Counted from the first letter of the stretch, positions 28,092 through 41,187 are shown. The stretch: 64,000 bases of DNA from Amoeboaphelidium protococcarum (GCA_023515745.1 JALECJ010000254.1:1054001-1118000); one strand, 5' to 3'. Program-made: numbers and translations. The notes: generated by a model not told the origin, from the sequence alone.

Positions 28092-28553
28092 TCACTCTTT
28101 TGCAGTAAGCCCAATTCTCATTAGGAGAGAATTACCATCTAGCAGAGACTGAGGTGACGGTTCCAGTTGATCGGCTTCGACTTGAGGGAGTACACGAATC
28201 TGAGCAGGCGAAATCAGAATAAATGATTCGAAATCATCCGTCTTTGCATATTTACTACTACGATGCCATTTTCTGATACGCTACAAAATTGTTACTGCTT
28301 TGTGTGAGACGTGCTCTGTGGCACTGACATACACCACCTTCTCACTCTTTAGTGTATTTCGAACCAATTTCACAACATTCTCGATATTTCCATTCTTCTT
28401 CACAGTTATCAGCTCAACCTTATTCGGTGCACAAGAATTATTGCCGTTCATAACAGTATCAGCAGTTTATTATTCATTCTGGTCAACAGCTTATTGTTTT
28501 GGGCCTTCATCTATTTATTCGCCCAATGCAGTTCCAGTCTATTAATCGTCCAT
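28092..28553 (-). CDS. Alba-domain RNA-binding protein (RPP25/POP6-like)
   Basis: A 153-residue frame. After a Gln-rich N-terminus the Alba fold is clear: KVELITVKKNGNIENVVKLV, LKSEKVVYVSATEHVSHKAV and TILQRIRKWH. The eukaryotic RPP25/POP6 branch binds RNase P/MRP RNA as a heterodimer. RPP20-like and general Alba-type translational regulators are alternatives. It is divergent from BOP1 with about 90 bases between starts, so the two probably share a promoter region. Confidence 0.75.
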
Positions 28554-28645
28554 TTTCGAGATATTTCGATTGATAAAACGAACGAAAAAAGCGCGTTTCT
28601 GTCAATCAGAATTCATTTTTAGCAAAATCTGAAAAATAGCGAAAA

Positions 28646-30886
28646 ATGGTCAAACAATTGAATAGAGCTGATATAAATCGCAGTAGTGGCTAGATGAAGA
28701 AGAGGTAGCTACCTGAAGATGATTAGCCTGAGGTCGAGGAATAGTTTGATTTTAGTGATGTATCCCTGCGCGACGATTCTGATAGCTTTGACGATGGTGA
28801 ATTTACCGAGATTTAGAGTAATTACAGCGGTGATCAGTTTAGTACTGAGGACAACATCGACAACGACAGTGAAGCGCTCTACTCGGATGATTATGAGAAT
28901 GATGATCTACTTGGAGCTGAGATAAGTAATGCACCTCGCAATGGGCACTTGGATAGTAAAGCTCTGCAAGAGAAATATCTGGCTCCAACTGATAGTGAGA
29001 ATGATGATGATTTTGCTGTTCCTCCTGGACATATCACTATCGGAAACGTTCCCGTTGAATGGTATGAAAATTATCCTCACATTGGATACAGCATTGATGG
29101 CAAGAAGGTGCTGAAGCCTGCAACGAAAGATGAGCTTGATAACTTCCTGTCTAAATTAGATGATCCTGACCACTTGGCCACCTTTCACGATGCATCGAAT
29201 CATCAAGATGTCATGCTTACTGAACAAGAGCTGGAGATTATATCAAGATTGTAGAAGGGATACTTTCCAGATGCCTAGATGGATCCGTATGCAGATCAAG
29301 ATGACTTTTTTACGCGTCATACTGAGGTTATGCCTCTCTCTAGTGCACCTGAGCCTAAGCGTAGATTCTTGCCTTCCAAGTGGGAGCATAAGACTGTGAT
29401 GAAGATTGTGAGAGCTATCAGGAAGGGACTTATTGTACCTAATAAAAAGGCTCTTACTGATAAGGTGAAGGCGAGCATGCCGATTAATTACGACATTTGG
29501 AAGGATGTTCGCGAAGAGGATCTTAAAGATCGTCCTATGCACATCCCGCCTCCTAAGGTTAAGCTTCCTACCCACGCCGAATCTTATAATCCTCCTGAGG
29601 AGTATCTGTTTGATGAGTAAGAACTCAAAGAGTGGCTAGTGACTGATCCTGAAGATCGCAGGATGGATTTTATTCCAAAGAAGCATGATAATCTGCGTTC
29701 TGTTGGTGGTTATTAGAATCTGGTGTATGAGAGATTTGGCCGCTGTCTCGACTTGTACTTATGTCCAAGAGCTATAAGGAAGCGCGTTATAGATCCAGAT
29801 TCTATGCTGCCAGAGTTGCCAAATCTTCGTGATCTTGAACCTTTTCCCAAGGCAGTTTCATTCTCGTTCAAAGGACATGCTGAAGGATTAGTCAGAACGT
29901 TCTCCATTGATCCCAGTGGTCAGTGGATGGTTAGTGGCGGTGATGATAAGGTGGTAAAAGTGTGGGAATGTCTTACTGGCCGATGTATCAAAACGTTTTA
30001 ATTTGCGGATGCTATATCGTGTGTTGCTTGGAATCCTAATAAGAACTTGTCCCTTATCGCGGTAGCTTGTGGAAAATCTGTGTACGTCATCAATCCTCTG
30101 CTAATCAATGATCCTGTCTCTGATGCTAGTAATGCCCTTCTTAACCAGGAGAACAACTTTTAATCTCACGCTCATGTCAAGTGGTGCACGGTGGATGATC
30201 AAAAGTTGTTTGAGCTGGGAGCGCGCGTCAAGATTGAACATGGTCATTTGGTGCAGCAGGTGACTTGGCACAAGAAAGGTGATTACTTGGCCTCATTGTG
30301 CAAAACCGAGGCTGCAAGCGCTCTGCATATTCATTAGCTTTCCAAGGCAAGTAGCTAGACACCACTATCAAAATCTCCAGGTAATATTTAGAAAGTCCTG
30401 TTCCATCCTACCAAGCCTATTCTTTTTGTTGCAACTTAAAGATAAGTTCGCGTGTACAACTTGATGCGTTAGGAATTGGAGAAGAAGCTTGATCCGAATA
30501 CTAAATGGATTTCATCGATATCTATTCAAAATGGTGGGGACAATCTACTGGTGGGTACCTTTGATAAAAAGGTGTGTTGGTTCGATATGGATCTCTCTGT
30601 GACACCATACAAGAACTTGCGTCCTCATAATGAGCGCGCAGTCCGAGATGTTGCATTCCATCCGCGACATCCACTTTTTGCCTCTTGTGGTGATGACGGC
30701 GCAGTACAAATCTTTCATGGTATGGTATTCACAAGTTTAATTGAGAACCCAAAAATTGTGCCTGTCAAGAAGATTCACGTCCATAAAGTGAAAGGTGGTG
30801 TTGGTGTGCTCCACAATGAATTTCATCCATTCAGACCGTGGCTTCTTACCTCTGGCTGTGATGGATGCGTCAAGTTGAGTTCTTGA
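28646..30886 (+). CDS. BOP1: BOP1/Erb1 ribosome biogenesis WD-repeat protein
   Basis: A nucleolar protein of the PeBoW (BOP1-PES1-WDR12) complex for 27S/60S maturation. The 746-residue intronless frame has an acidic N-terminus and the BOP1NT domain (about 120-380), with VPVEWYENYPHIGYSIDGKK, PFTMHDASN-like HLATFHDASNHQDVMLTEQE and KRRFLPSKWEHKTVMKIVRA. A WD40 propeller follows: FKGHAEGLVRTFSIDPSGQW, VSGGDDKVVKVWE and RAVRDVAFHPRHPLFASCGD. It ends just after SGCDGCVKL with TGA, as in Erb1. Confidence 0.95.
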
Positions 30887-31072
30887 TCTTGGGAATATAT
30901 TAAAAGAAATTCATTGATTTCCTTCTTTAATTTCAACTCTTACGAATAAATTAAATGGATAACAAGTCTTCAAAATGTTGCTTTCGGTAGTTACAGGCTC
31001 TGATGAGAATTTCATTCAGCTAGGCGCGTTTGAACTTTCAATTGCAAATACTTGAATCGAAACCTCCTAATT

Positions 31073-32410
31073 ATGCCTTCGAAAGATTCTAAAAGCAATA
31101 TTGATCAAGTATAGTTCTAATAGAACTAAGTAAATAAAGCATTTAAACCCAGTATACAGTTTTTAAAATCAGGTAATATTCACGAAGCGTACAAGACTGG
31201 CTTACATGCGCAATAGTTGTTGACGTAAAATCACGACAAGAACGTCAATTTCAGTGTGGAATTCCACTTGGCGTGTCTTGAAAGAGACTTGGATAAATTG
31301 GATAGTGCTATTACTAGATTACATCAGCTGAGTAAAGTTTATTAGTCCGAGAATTTAAGGATTAGATGCACGCTGGCCGAATGTATGTACCTCTAGAAAT
31401 CTTATGATGAATCGCTCAAGTTCTACTTAATGGCATATGATTCTGTTAGTGGTGCAGACTCTGATATTAAGTAAGCTCTATTTGCATCATTTTTTAATTC
31501 CGATTTCTGAATATAATGTAGATCAAAGATTGCTTCCAACATCGCGAAAGTGTATTTAAAACAGGGATCTTATACTTTATCTCTCAAATACTTTGAGAGT
31601 GCTGTCAAGTTAAACTCTAATTTTGGGAATTGCTTCAATCTTCTAGTATGCTACTTTGGCTTTGGAAATCAAATTAAAGTTTAGGAATGCTTTTAATCAC
31701 TAATGAAAGCTCCACAAGGCTCTTTCAGTCCTGATACTGTGTTAAATAAACTCAGATATGCTGTTAAGCTCACCAAGTTTTCGTGTCAAGCTCTCAAAGA
31801 TGATGCCATGGAGTGGATGATAACGTTGGTATAATAGAGCTAGTATGCAAGTTTTGAAAATGACATTCGTATCTTGGATGCTTGGTTATACGCGTAAGAT
31901 GGACTTACAGATGCCTCATTAGAATACTTTTAGCAATTAGGTGATAACTCTGATAGTCTGACTTAGGTTCAAAAAGAAACCGTTTATACAGTTCTAGCTT
32001 CATTCTATTATATTTAAGAGAATGGTGAAATGACACGTAAATATGGTCAATTGACTCGTAAGAAGATTATGTTTGATGCTCTAATAGCTTAGCGAGAAGG
32101 CGATTCTTTACTGGCGCTCAGATTGTACTAAGAAGCTGCGGAGTAACACATCGAACCTGCTATGTATAATCTAGCGTTGCTTCTCAAAGACAATTAGCAA
32201 TACAGTTAGGCTTATGATTTATTTGCGGGATTAAGCTCATAAAATCCGTTCGATTATGAGGCCTTATTCTAGTCAGCTGAGTGCTTACGGAAAATGGCGC
32301 GTCCGAAAGATGCTCTCCAAGTTTTGAATAAGCTGCGTAAATCATTGCCAGGAGATGCCTCGGTTCAACAGGCTATCTACTAGATAAGCAGATAACTGCT
32401 ACAATAATGA
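31073..32410 (+). CDS. TPR protein, IFT88-like
   Basis: A 428-residue product after removing one intron (31471-31521, GATATTAA|GTAAGC ... AATGTAG), which restores SDIKSKIASNIAKVYLKQGS. The sequence is a run of tetratricopeptide helices, including YFESAVKLNSNFGNCFNLLV and CYFGFGNQIKVQECFQSLMK. This last pair resembles the NL.LCYFA.GD..KMK.AFQ.L block of IFT88, an intraflagellar-transport B subunit. The protein is about half the length of typical IFT88, so it may be a divergent or reduced IFT88, or another TPR protein such as BBS4/BBS8. Its stop (TGA) overlaps an ATG of a short ORF by four bases; the next real gene starts about 230 bases on. Confidence 0.6.
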
Positions 32411-32638
32411 CTAGCGACTGCAATGATGACATTGTTCGATTCCACGCAAAGACTGTATTGTTTCATTCGCCTTTACCGTTTCGCGCTCGCCTCTCCTCCG
32501 TTCCACCGGTGAAACCTTTCTCGCAATCAACGACGATATGTGTTGAAACACTTTCCGCCAACAACCGAAATCGAAGAAAAGCGAGACGCCTCGCACAACT
32601 CAACCACGGCAACAACATTCATTGACAACCACTTGTGT

Positions 32639-34216
32639 ATGGATTACCAGTTCTATAGTCACATTGGCGGACTCCCGTCTCTGGTACCGGCCTGTGACAG
32701 TCTGAGAAATGCTAGGCGGTATGAGCTGTCGTCGACCTGGTAAGTTTAATTTTGAGCGTCATAGTGTGACTTATGTGTTGGCATGTAGGTAATTACAGGG
32801 CCATTAAATTGGAGACAGTGTTGTTAACAATGCTAGAAAATGGATTAGAGTGCCCAGGGATGATGATTTGTTTTCTTTATGTGCTTCAAACTGTAAGTTG
32901 TCGTTTGATTTCGTTTCCGCTAACAACAAATGGCCGTTTGTAGTGCTCGAACAATGCTCCGTTCCTCTGAATAATAATTCTGCGGATTCTTCAATAATAG
33001 AGTATTCAGATGAATAGTATGCAGCAGTGGAAGCTACTTTGAATGGTAATTTACGCGTTTGTTTCATCTTATCCTCATTACTGATGGTTTGTTGTAGATT
33101 CCTCGTGGACAAGAGATGAAACAGATTATTTATGGTCTCTCTGCCGGTAGTATGATGTGCGGTGGTTTGTCGTTCATGACCGGTATCTATATAATGGTGT
33201 CAAGAATAGGACTCTACCTGACTTGCAGCGGCGGTTTTACGCGGTCAGTAATTGTCTATGTGAATTGCAGAATGGTGCTTCATTGTCTGCGAATAATGGT
33301 GTCTATTCTAAAGTGGATTACCATTATGAAAATGAGATGGCGAGGAGAGAGTATGCTTAGAATATGATGTCAATTCTATCTAATGGTCAATCTTCAGAGA
33401 TTGTTCTCTTACATGAACTGCAAGCGCTTGCTAATTAGATATAACAAGTCACTCAGGAACGAGATTCCATAAGGAGGATATTTTAAGCTGACACGTTTGG
33501 TATTCTCAATTTGGGATAACTGACTGCGGTAGAGGCTGTTCCTAAGAAGCGTAAAAAGCCCAAGAGCAAAGTAGCAGAATCTATTACTGTGTCAACTAAG
33601 CCGGTGCCTCAAGACGTCAGGCGATCTACATCATTAGCTCCGAGTGCAGATGGCGACAGTAAGTTTGAAATGATATCTGCGTAAAGTTTAACGGCCACTA
33701 TATTTGATCATACTATATCTTTGTGTAGATTAGTCTTTTGTTGTTCCATTGCCGAAGAAAGAGAGAAAGGTGACTGGAGTTTTGGTCAGAAGTTAATCGC
33801 TGCCAGTAGCGAGGTCTTAGATTCAATAATAGCGTGTAAATTTCATGTTGGAAGAGTTGGGTGTATCTGTATTTCCTAAAATGCCTACTAAGTAGACATG
33901 CTAGCTGTATGATGAGCTCATCAAATCAATTTTGCATATTCTCGATCTGTAAAAGTAGACTGAGAAACTGTAGAATGATTTGAAAGTTCTCTCAAAATCA
34001 GATCCGACTCGAGCCACTTCTAATGGTGATATGGAGGAAGATGGTTATGATGCAAATCAGAGATAATCAAGATAGTCGAGCAGGCCTCCATCATCCCTCT
34101 CCGGTGGCCACGCTGGACGTAAACGATCATAGACTCCATCTGTAAATGCTGATGATGTAGATGAACATCCCATTATCCGTAGTTCCTCTCATCAAAACAA
34201 AAAACGTAAATCATGA
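32639..34216 (+). CDS. DMAP1/SWC4 subunit of NuA4 and SWR1 complexes
   Basis: A SANT/Myb-like chromatin subunit shared by the NuA4 acetyltransferase and SWR1 remodeler. Three introns are needed: 32740-32788, 33046-33097 and 33659-33728, with donors GTAAGT, GTAATT and GTAAGT and acceptors CATGTAG, TTGTAG and TGTGTAG. The joined 468-residue product includes GGLPSLVPACDSL, NNARKWIRVP, IIEYSDEQY and the signature SSWTRDETDYLWSLCRQYDV followed by RWFVVHDRYLY. A bipartite basic stretch (KKRKKPKSK) and a DMAP1-type C-terminal region come after. The second splice rebuilds the conserved D-SSWT. The first ATG in frame is 32639; an upstream coding exon cannot be excluded. Confidence 0.88.
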
Positions 34217-34431
34217 TGTAATTAATTTAAGCTAGTTTATTTATAAAGTAAAGTATATGATTGCATAAATAGTATTTTTTAAAAGTTTTAGTTTGATGAT
34301 GTGTGCTTACTGTTACATTGCATGCCAACTAGATTTTCATCAACAACGTAACGCGCGATTATAGCGCCAGCCCCTGCCCGGTCAATCTTTTATCCGACAA
34401 ATCCCCTAGTATAATACTACCATTACTCATC

Positions 34432-35508
34432 ATGGCGCTGTATAACGAAAAGTGCGAGGCGTTCAAGACTGCCGCGTAGAATGCAGGATTGATAATTGAT
34501 AAGATACCTGTGGTGGATGATTTGTACATGCTAGTGGCAATGTCTAAAGAGGCCTCATCCAAGCCGAAGCTAATGCTCCATGTCAGCGGTGTACACGGCG
34601 TTGAAGGCTACGCTGGATCCGATGTTTAGAATGCATTGCTTAATCAGCTCGATTTCAACGATAAAGATGGCAGCAGTGATATCGGCTATCTGTTCATTCA
34701 CGGCTACAATCCGTATGGTATGAAGTATTTGCGCCGCTGGAATGAGAGTGGCGTAGATCTTGGTCGTAATCATAATAATATATTTCCGGAGCACCTGGAG
34801 AATGATGATGAATACGCGTTGGTTAATGAATTTCTTAATCCATCGTATCCAGTGAGTGATTACTTGTCAGTCATTCACTTTTATTGGTAGGCTGTGTTAC
34901 TGGTGGCAAAGTATGGATTTGCCAAGGTGCAGTGCATTGTTGCCAAAGGTCAGAGTCGCTTCCCTAAAGGCCTCTTTTATTCTGGTAAAAATTTGGAGGC
35001 TAGTGGTGTCGCATTTAAAACGTACTTGAAGGAGAAGGTTTTTGCGTTGGGTAATGTCAAGTGCGTCTTCTTATTTGACATTCACACCGGTCTCGGACCG
35101 TGGAATCACGATACTCTATTCGTACCGGAGAATGTATAAACTGAGGCTCACATCTAACTGTATGGTAAAGATCGCGTTACTCTGACCGGAGTTGTCGGTA
35201 ATAGTAGCTATGATCCCCAAGGTGTCCTTTGGAATTTATTTGATGAAGAGCTAACTAAAGATTTAGATCAGTTTCATGCAGTGACTCAAGAGTTTGGCAG
35301 TTACAACGGTGTTAGAGTACTGTAAGCATTACGCGCTGAAAATGCATACCATTGGCAGTGTAAGAATAGCGGTATTGAAGTGGATTTGAACTCGCCAGAG
35401 AAGACTCACCTTTTAGAAATGTTCTATCCTCAAGATCCTCAATGGCGTTCGATTGCCATTGAGAGGGGAGTTGACTTATTTAAACGCGCGCTTTAATTTA
35501 TAAGCTGA
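34432..35508 (+). CDS. DUF2817 / M14-like zinc carboxypeptidase
   Basis: A 358-residue frame with the hallmarks of the DUF2817 group of M14-type peptidases: LMLHVSGVHGVEGYAGSDV, which carries the HxxE zinc pair; GYLFIHGYNPYGMKYLRRWN; SGVDLGRNHNN; LFDIHTGLGPWNHDTLF with the third zinc histidine; and GSYNGVRVLQALRAENAYHW. There is no signal peptide, so it is probably cytosolic. The physiological substrate is unknown. It is intronless and ends at TGA. Confidence 0.88.
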
Positions 35509-35715
35509 TTTTGAAGTTGTTAGCTAGTTGAAGATTGAAATAATAATAAAAAATTGATTACGATTAATAATGACTTGAGCCCATTCGCTTTGAATGCGTC
35601 AAAGCTATCTTTTCTATCAGCACTCCTAAAAATATTGAATCCTAGAGGTGAAGCGTATTATTTTATACAATCTAGTCTATTGGTACATTACACTCATACA
35701 CAGTGGAAGGCATCA

Positions 35716-36273
35716 TCATATCTACTTATCCTCTTCCGAATCTTCAGCAGGGGAGAAAATCTTCTGAATTGCAAACTCCAGGCCAGCTCTACCACGCTCA
35801 GCGTTACTTTTAAACTTTTACACACAAAATTCCTCAACTTAATTCTTGACTCTCTAATAGCCACCAATAACAGATTCAACAGACGCAGTCTAGTCAAAGC
35901 GCGTACACTGATTATCATCATCGCTCTGAGCATTACTCATATATGCAATATCCTCCTTCATCTCAACCAGATCAGCATACGTAATATTCTAGGTGGAAGC
36001 TTTAAACTCTTTCGCTATCGGATCAACAATACTAGATTCCTTAAATAGAATTACATCTTCTACATTAAAGAATCGTTTGAATAATGAAGGCAGCGGCTGT
36101 TGACATGCAATCAACCTCTCCGTCACCAGTTATCCTTTATCATTGATGCGCCGATCTAGAATATCAACGTGCAGCACTTGAGGCGAAAATTCATTCGGAT
36201 ACTTTCTCCACTGAGCAATCGTAACTTGCTACCATGGATGGTTTATTGTGGACCAAGTGTGAAATATCTTCAT
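35716..36273 (-). CDS. PRELI/MSF1-domain mitochondrial lipid-transfer protein (Ups/Slowmo family)
   Basis: A 185-residue frame from MKIFHTWSTINHPWQQVTIA. PRELI/MSF1 proteins shuttle phosphatidic acid or phosphatidylserine across the mitochondrial intermembrane space with a TRIAP1/Mdm35 partner. Visible motifs are WQQVTIAQWRKYPNEFSPQV, HVDILDRRINDKGQL, TERLIACQQPLPSLFKRF, SSIVDPIAKEF and the C-terminal helix FCVQKFKSNAERGRAGLEFA. Length is normal. Gln at conserved helix positions is written TAG/TAA. Confidence 0.9.
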
Positions 36274-37121
36274 TTTTATATTTTTCCCTGTGAATTGCAA
36301 TTCTTTTTAACTAACAAGAAAGAAAGAAGGGTGAAAAAACTTTGTCGACTTTTTATGAGTGAAAGCGAATCAAGACGGCTAAATCTCTCTTCGGCGAATC
36401 ATTGATGATTAGATTGAAATCTTACGTCATTTTGATGATGCTGAAGTCTATTAGTTTGCGTACTGTCACAAGTGATTTGCAAAGCTGTCGGAATATTGTT
36501 GATATTCTGCTATGATTGTAAATTTAGTAATGGTAGATTTTTACCATGTATAATCAAGATCGATTGTTTAACTTGAAAGAATATAAATGTACGCTTCCAT
36601 TGAACTTTCAGCCGAACAGGCAAATGAATAAGGATTCATAAATTATTTCCAACCATTCAAGACTTATCTTCAATATTTCTTACAATTTTCCATATAATTT
36701 CTTAAGCTTCACAACAGTATAGCCGTTTTGATCAACTCTTAAACTATAAGGTTTTTTAATCTGTTATGATGACACATGGGTAATTCTCTCATCGACCCCT
36801 TGAAAAGATTTGTGCCTCAAAAATGTGGCACAGCACAGAAAATTTTTTTAATCTTGCTTTTGCTTGCATCATCCGCTAACAGTTGTTGTTATTGACTTGT
36901 ATTGACCGATCAGGACTAGCATTAAAGTCCCAAGTACGTCATCCACCAGAATCCCTACGGACTGTTAAACACACGTGAATATTGTCATCGTTTCGCAGAT
37001 CAACAATCGCGTCGGAATTTGTTTGTCGTTTCTCTGAATTGCGTAAATTTATATAAAGGAGTCCTGAGAAGAACCTGAATAATCCGCACCTCATCATCCG
37101 CTGCTTAGTGAATAGATAAAA
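36274..37121. other. intergenic, shared promoter region
   Basis: About 850 AT-rich bases between the divergent PRELI and C2H2 genes. No supported ORF. Several short ORFs here overlap each other on both strands and lack conserved features. Confidence 0.45.
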
Positions 37122-38264
37122 ATGGAAAGAGATAACAACAAGAACGGTGGTAGCGCAGATATGAACTCTTCTGGTCAGTAGTAGCAGAGAAGGCACACAG
37201 TTTCATACGGAGGTGCTCCTCCTCCTCCTGGCAGCAATCGAGATGCTTATTCGCTTATTCGTCCGAGGTTGCCGGTGCCGTAGATATAGACTTATGCTTA
37301 CGTAGATCATCATCATCAACAACCTACAGCGATGAACCATGGATATACTGTACGTACGAATGGTATGCCTCAGATGGGAAATTAAATATAACATCATCGT
37401 CATTTTCTGCCCTCGATGCGTGAAGTAAACTTTTATCGCGATTCTCAGCAGATTTTGCCGCCTCCTGTGATCGCTGCTGCTCCTACATATCTTCCGCCAT
37501 GGTAAAATTTCTTTGGACACCCATATGGCGTAGAGTAAAAGTCAGCTGAATCTTTTTATAACAAGAATAAGTAGTAGTTGTAATAGTAGCAGTTGCTTGG
37601 CCCTGTTAAATTCGATGCAAAGCATCCTGGTGGTGAGTCATTGGTTCCCCATCTGACTCCGCTGAAACACGATGCGATTCCATCTCGGAAACAGTTTTAC
37701 CCTGAAGCTGAGCCACTTGCAAGTGCATCAGATTGCGTTGATGATGAGAATAATTCTGGTGCAGATAATAGTCGTAATGTTGTCTCCGCTGATAGTGTCA
37801 GTCTGCCAAGTGAAGAGAGTAAGAGCCCTGACATGTACAGGACTGTGGCCGTGTCCGATGAAAGGCCCGTGAAGCATCTTCGCCTGGCGTCATCTCCGGA
37901 CAGTCTTTGTGATCACTAAAATGAGAATAACTCTGAGCATTGTAATGTGGAATAATAGCTGGATGATAAAAGTTGTGATAATAGTACTAAAAATTCTAAG
38001 CGCGATTTGAAAGATTCGTCGTGTCCAACCTGTGGTAAAGTTTACAAGAATTAGAGCTGCCTGGCGAAGCACATTTGGGAGCATCACGAATCATGGAAAT
38101 ATGTCAAGACTTTGCTATTGAATAAACATTAGTCTGTACAGGTAATGGAAGCCGCGTAGACATTGCTTAATATTAACCAAGATGCGGCGGATTTGAGATC
38201 CCTATCACGCTATGAAGGTAGTGATAGTGGGGAGTTTGATAATTTTACCGTCAATAGTGTCTGA
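37122..38264 (+). CDS. fungal-type C2H2 zinc-finger transcription factor
   Basis: A 380-residue frame. The first 270 residues are disordered, rich in Pro, Gln, His and Tyr. One C2H2 finger follows near residue 305: SCPTCGKVYKNQSCLAKHIW then EHHESWKYV. The finger with a KHxWEHxxxW extension is a pattern I know from filamentous-fungal regulators. A Gln-rich, helical stretch and an acidic tail complete the protein. Target genes are unknown. It is intronless and ends at TGA. Confidence 0.8.
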
Positions 38265-38340
38265 TTAAATGCCAATAAAATTCGAGACAACTAGTATATA
38301 TCTAATGAGTACTGTAAATTAAATTTATATATTTTACACT

Positions 38341-40245
38341 TCACTTTTTGGAAGGTAGTAAATCTTTGGGTGCCAGCGTGCCACTTGTGATATCTCTGAT
38401 GGCCACACATAAGTCATAGTTGATCAGGGAAGAGACAACAGAATCGTGCTTATAATCTGGGTGCTCCATCACAAATTATCTCATCCAGGCAGCCGTAGTT
38501 TTAAGTTCGCCACTAGCTCTCTTGGAGATGAGTGATAGATAAGACTCCAAGGTTTGCGAAAGCTCTTGAGATATTCTTTGACTTTCCAGGTACTTTCTCA
38601 CCATTGGAATTAGACCGACGTTACCTTCCGAGCCATTCATGATTTCGTTGATGGACATCATTCGCCACTCTTGTCCAGAATTGCCATTGCCTATATGTAC
38701 TCCATTAGCAAAGCCATTAGCATGAGAGACTATCAAAGGTCTGAAGTAAAACTTTTACAGCTTGACGGCATCTCTTTTTTAAGCCAATTGCATATTAAAG
38801 TCAACTTTACTCAGCGGAATATATAAATTCAATTGGAAATGGAGTATTGTACGATATACAAGATTCATAAAGCAAGCAAAGGCAGCATTCTCAAATTCAG
38901 TAATGTGAATCTCCATAGATCTAAATTCCACTCTCCATCCAATATAAGAATTTAAAGGCGGAGGCTTGAATCTCACAGTCTACCAATTAGTAGATTATAT
39001 ATTCTCAAAATGATCTGCAGACGTATCATCATTCTGATCCAAAAGCTCTGAGAATATAACCAACGGATCTCTGATAAATAGATGAGCATAATGCTTAGCA
39101 AGAACGTCATCTAAACCTCCTTCAAGCTTTAGACGATCCATCAATTACTCATCGTATACAAAAGGAATGTCGTTCAATTAGGGGGTGAGATGTTAAGACT
39201 GGGATAGATAAGTTGATACAGAATCGTAGCGAGACTTCATTATGCGACGTTATACACTGCCACCTACCTCAGCACCTTAATCGCCAATAACAGCTCCACG
39301 TTCAAAGGGGGTGCGATCATCAACACTGGCGGAGATTATATTCCATCTACAATCAACATCCACAAGGTGTCCTCTATAAATAGGACTGCCTGCTGTAAGA
39401 GCCAACATTATTGGAGCCAGGACAGCCAGTTGGTCATACATGTCACGAGCTTCAGTGACATTGGCAGACTGAAAAGTTAACTGCAGACATGAACATCCCA
39501 TTCCAAAGCACATGCAGTCCATATAAATATGATCAACTTTGGCGTCGGGACAGTACTGTGCACTTTATGAATCGTGAAAACCTTCTTGAAAAGGAGTAGG
39601 TGTATTAGTGTCATGCATGATAGGCACATTAATGGCCACCTTGGACCCGCGTCTGAGTCTTATATTACGAGTCAACGTCGGGAATCTTGCATGAGGAGCG
39701 ATGGCCTAATCTGGAATAAAATGAGATTAAGCGGCCTCATAAGTAAATACCGCATTCTATTCGCCAGTATAGAAACACTTTGGAACACCCAGCGATGGGA
39801 AGTTGGTGATTGACAATAGAGAATCTTTATCTCGGTCACTCAACAACTGCTCTACCTGAGCTCTACGCTCTTTCATATTAAGCTCAACCTCGCGCAGGGA
39901 TTCAAGCGAGGACTCATATGGACGGAGTGGTGTCCCTTCTAGCATGTATCTAGCATATTCAGGCTTCCAAGAGCCCACAGATCCATATCCCGGTTACTAT
40001 TCAGCCTCTATGAGCTAATCCAGTATTACTGATGCTCGCAGATTTAACGCAGCATTCTTTTGATCCTTGTCGAAATGCACAAGCACATACTCAATCTCAT
40101 CACCCCATAGCAGCGGATCATCTCTACGGTCCTTCTATCGCTTGTATATATTGATCAGCTACGATATTCCATGTTGCCTCACATGGTTTGCGTGCTTCTT
40201 GGCCTCATCCCAATGCATAGGTGTCCCTTTCGACAAAAGTCCCAT
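38341..40245 (-). CDS. GCLC: glutamate-cysteine ligase catalytic subunit
   Basis: Performs the rate-limiting step of glutathione synthesis, ATP-dependent joining of Glu and Cys in the cytosol. The 634-residue frame begins [20 protein letters not shown], as in eukaryotic GCLC/Gsh1. It contains [70 protein letters not shown] and [20 protein letters not shown]. Length matches GCLC. No intron. It converges on the C2H2 gene with 76 bases between stops. Confidence 0.95.
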
Positions 40246-40647
40246 TTCCGCTGCTTAAAATTGTAATGGATAAATGTAATAAATAGAAAATCTAATGCTT
40301 AAGTATAATATTTAATATGCTGTTTTTAACCAACGGCTGAAAGAAATAAAAAGTGAAAGGGGAAACCGCGAGCGCGATCTGCTTACAAAATCATGAGCAC
40401 GTCAACTGCGGACTCATACGGGAAATAGAAATTTTGTCCATTATTGTAATTTATAAAGTATCCTGTATGCATAAGAAGATAAGACTAAAATCACTTTTTA
40501 ATTTGCTCCTCTATCAACATAAAATTCATCATCTTTGATCTATAGATTCATATTATTTTAACCGTTTCTGCGAAAGTTTTTATCGTTTACAGCTTTGTTT
40601 CCTGGATTATTACTTCTTCATAATTATAATATTCAAAACTCGCAATC
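40246..40647. other. intergenic between divergent GCLC and FOR20
   Basis: About 400 AT-rich bases, presumably both promoters. No supported ORF or RNA gene. Confidence 0.45.
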
Positions 40648-41187
40648 ATGTCTAGTGGATCTGTGTATAGATAGCAGGATGATTTACTGCAGCTCAAATA
40701 GTTGGTGACTGAAGCGTTAGAGAAGAAGGGAGTGTTAAGCAGAGTAAAAGCTGAATTGCGATCAGGAATTTCAGATATTGTACTCGCTGGTGGAGAGCGG
40801 AAGGGGAATGACAGAGTTTAAATTCGTGGTAAATAATAGCAGAATGATCAGAGTGAATTATCGTCATAAAATTCCAAGTTGGAGCAGATGAAAGCTAGCA
40901 GAGAGGGTAGACTGGTTCTGGACATGATCAGCGAATTCCTGCTGTGCTTTAACTTGAAACATTCAAATGGAGTGCTCGCTGCTGAAGTCGGTTCTTCTGA
41001 AACTTTTGATCCGGAGCTGCGACAAGTCATCTAGACTGAAATTGGATTAAATCCTTTAGACGAAATTCAAGAGCCACTCTTGTTCTCTCTATTGCGTGAA
41101 TATGAGTAGAAAACAAAGTAACGCGCTGGTGGTAGCGTTGGCGGTAGTCGAAGAGAGTCGTATGACGCGTTAAACTAACAACAATGA
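40648..41187 (+). CDS. FOR20/FOP-family centrosomal (LisH) protein
   Basis: A 179-residue frame. It has the FOP/FOR20 start LKQLVTEALEKKGVLSRVKA followed by ELRSGISDIV, then a Gln-rich linker and a LisH-type helix pair (SREGRLVLDMISEFLLCFNL, KHSNGVLAAEVGSSETFD). A short helix with PLLFSLLREYEQ ends the domain. FOR20/CEP20 acts at centriolar satellites and in basal-body docking, so its presence suggests that centrioles or basal bodies exist at some life stage. The gene converges on PIG-F with 17 bases between stops. Confidence 0.8.

Noticed and set aside
35694-35933. Minus-strand 79-codon ORF (MLRAMMIISVRAL...)
   Set aside because: It is an alternative frame of the PRELI gene; the PRELI frame contains all family motifs when TAG/TAA are Gln.
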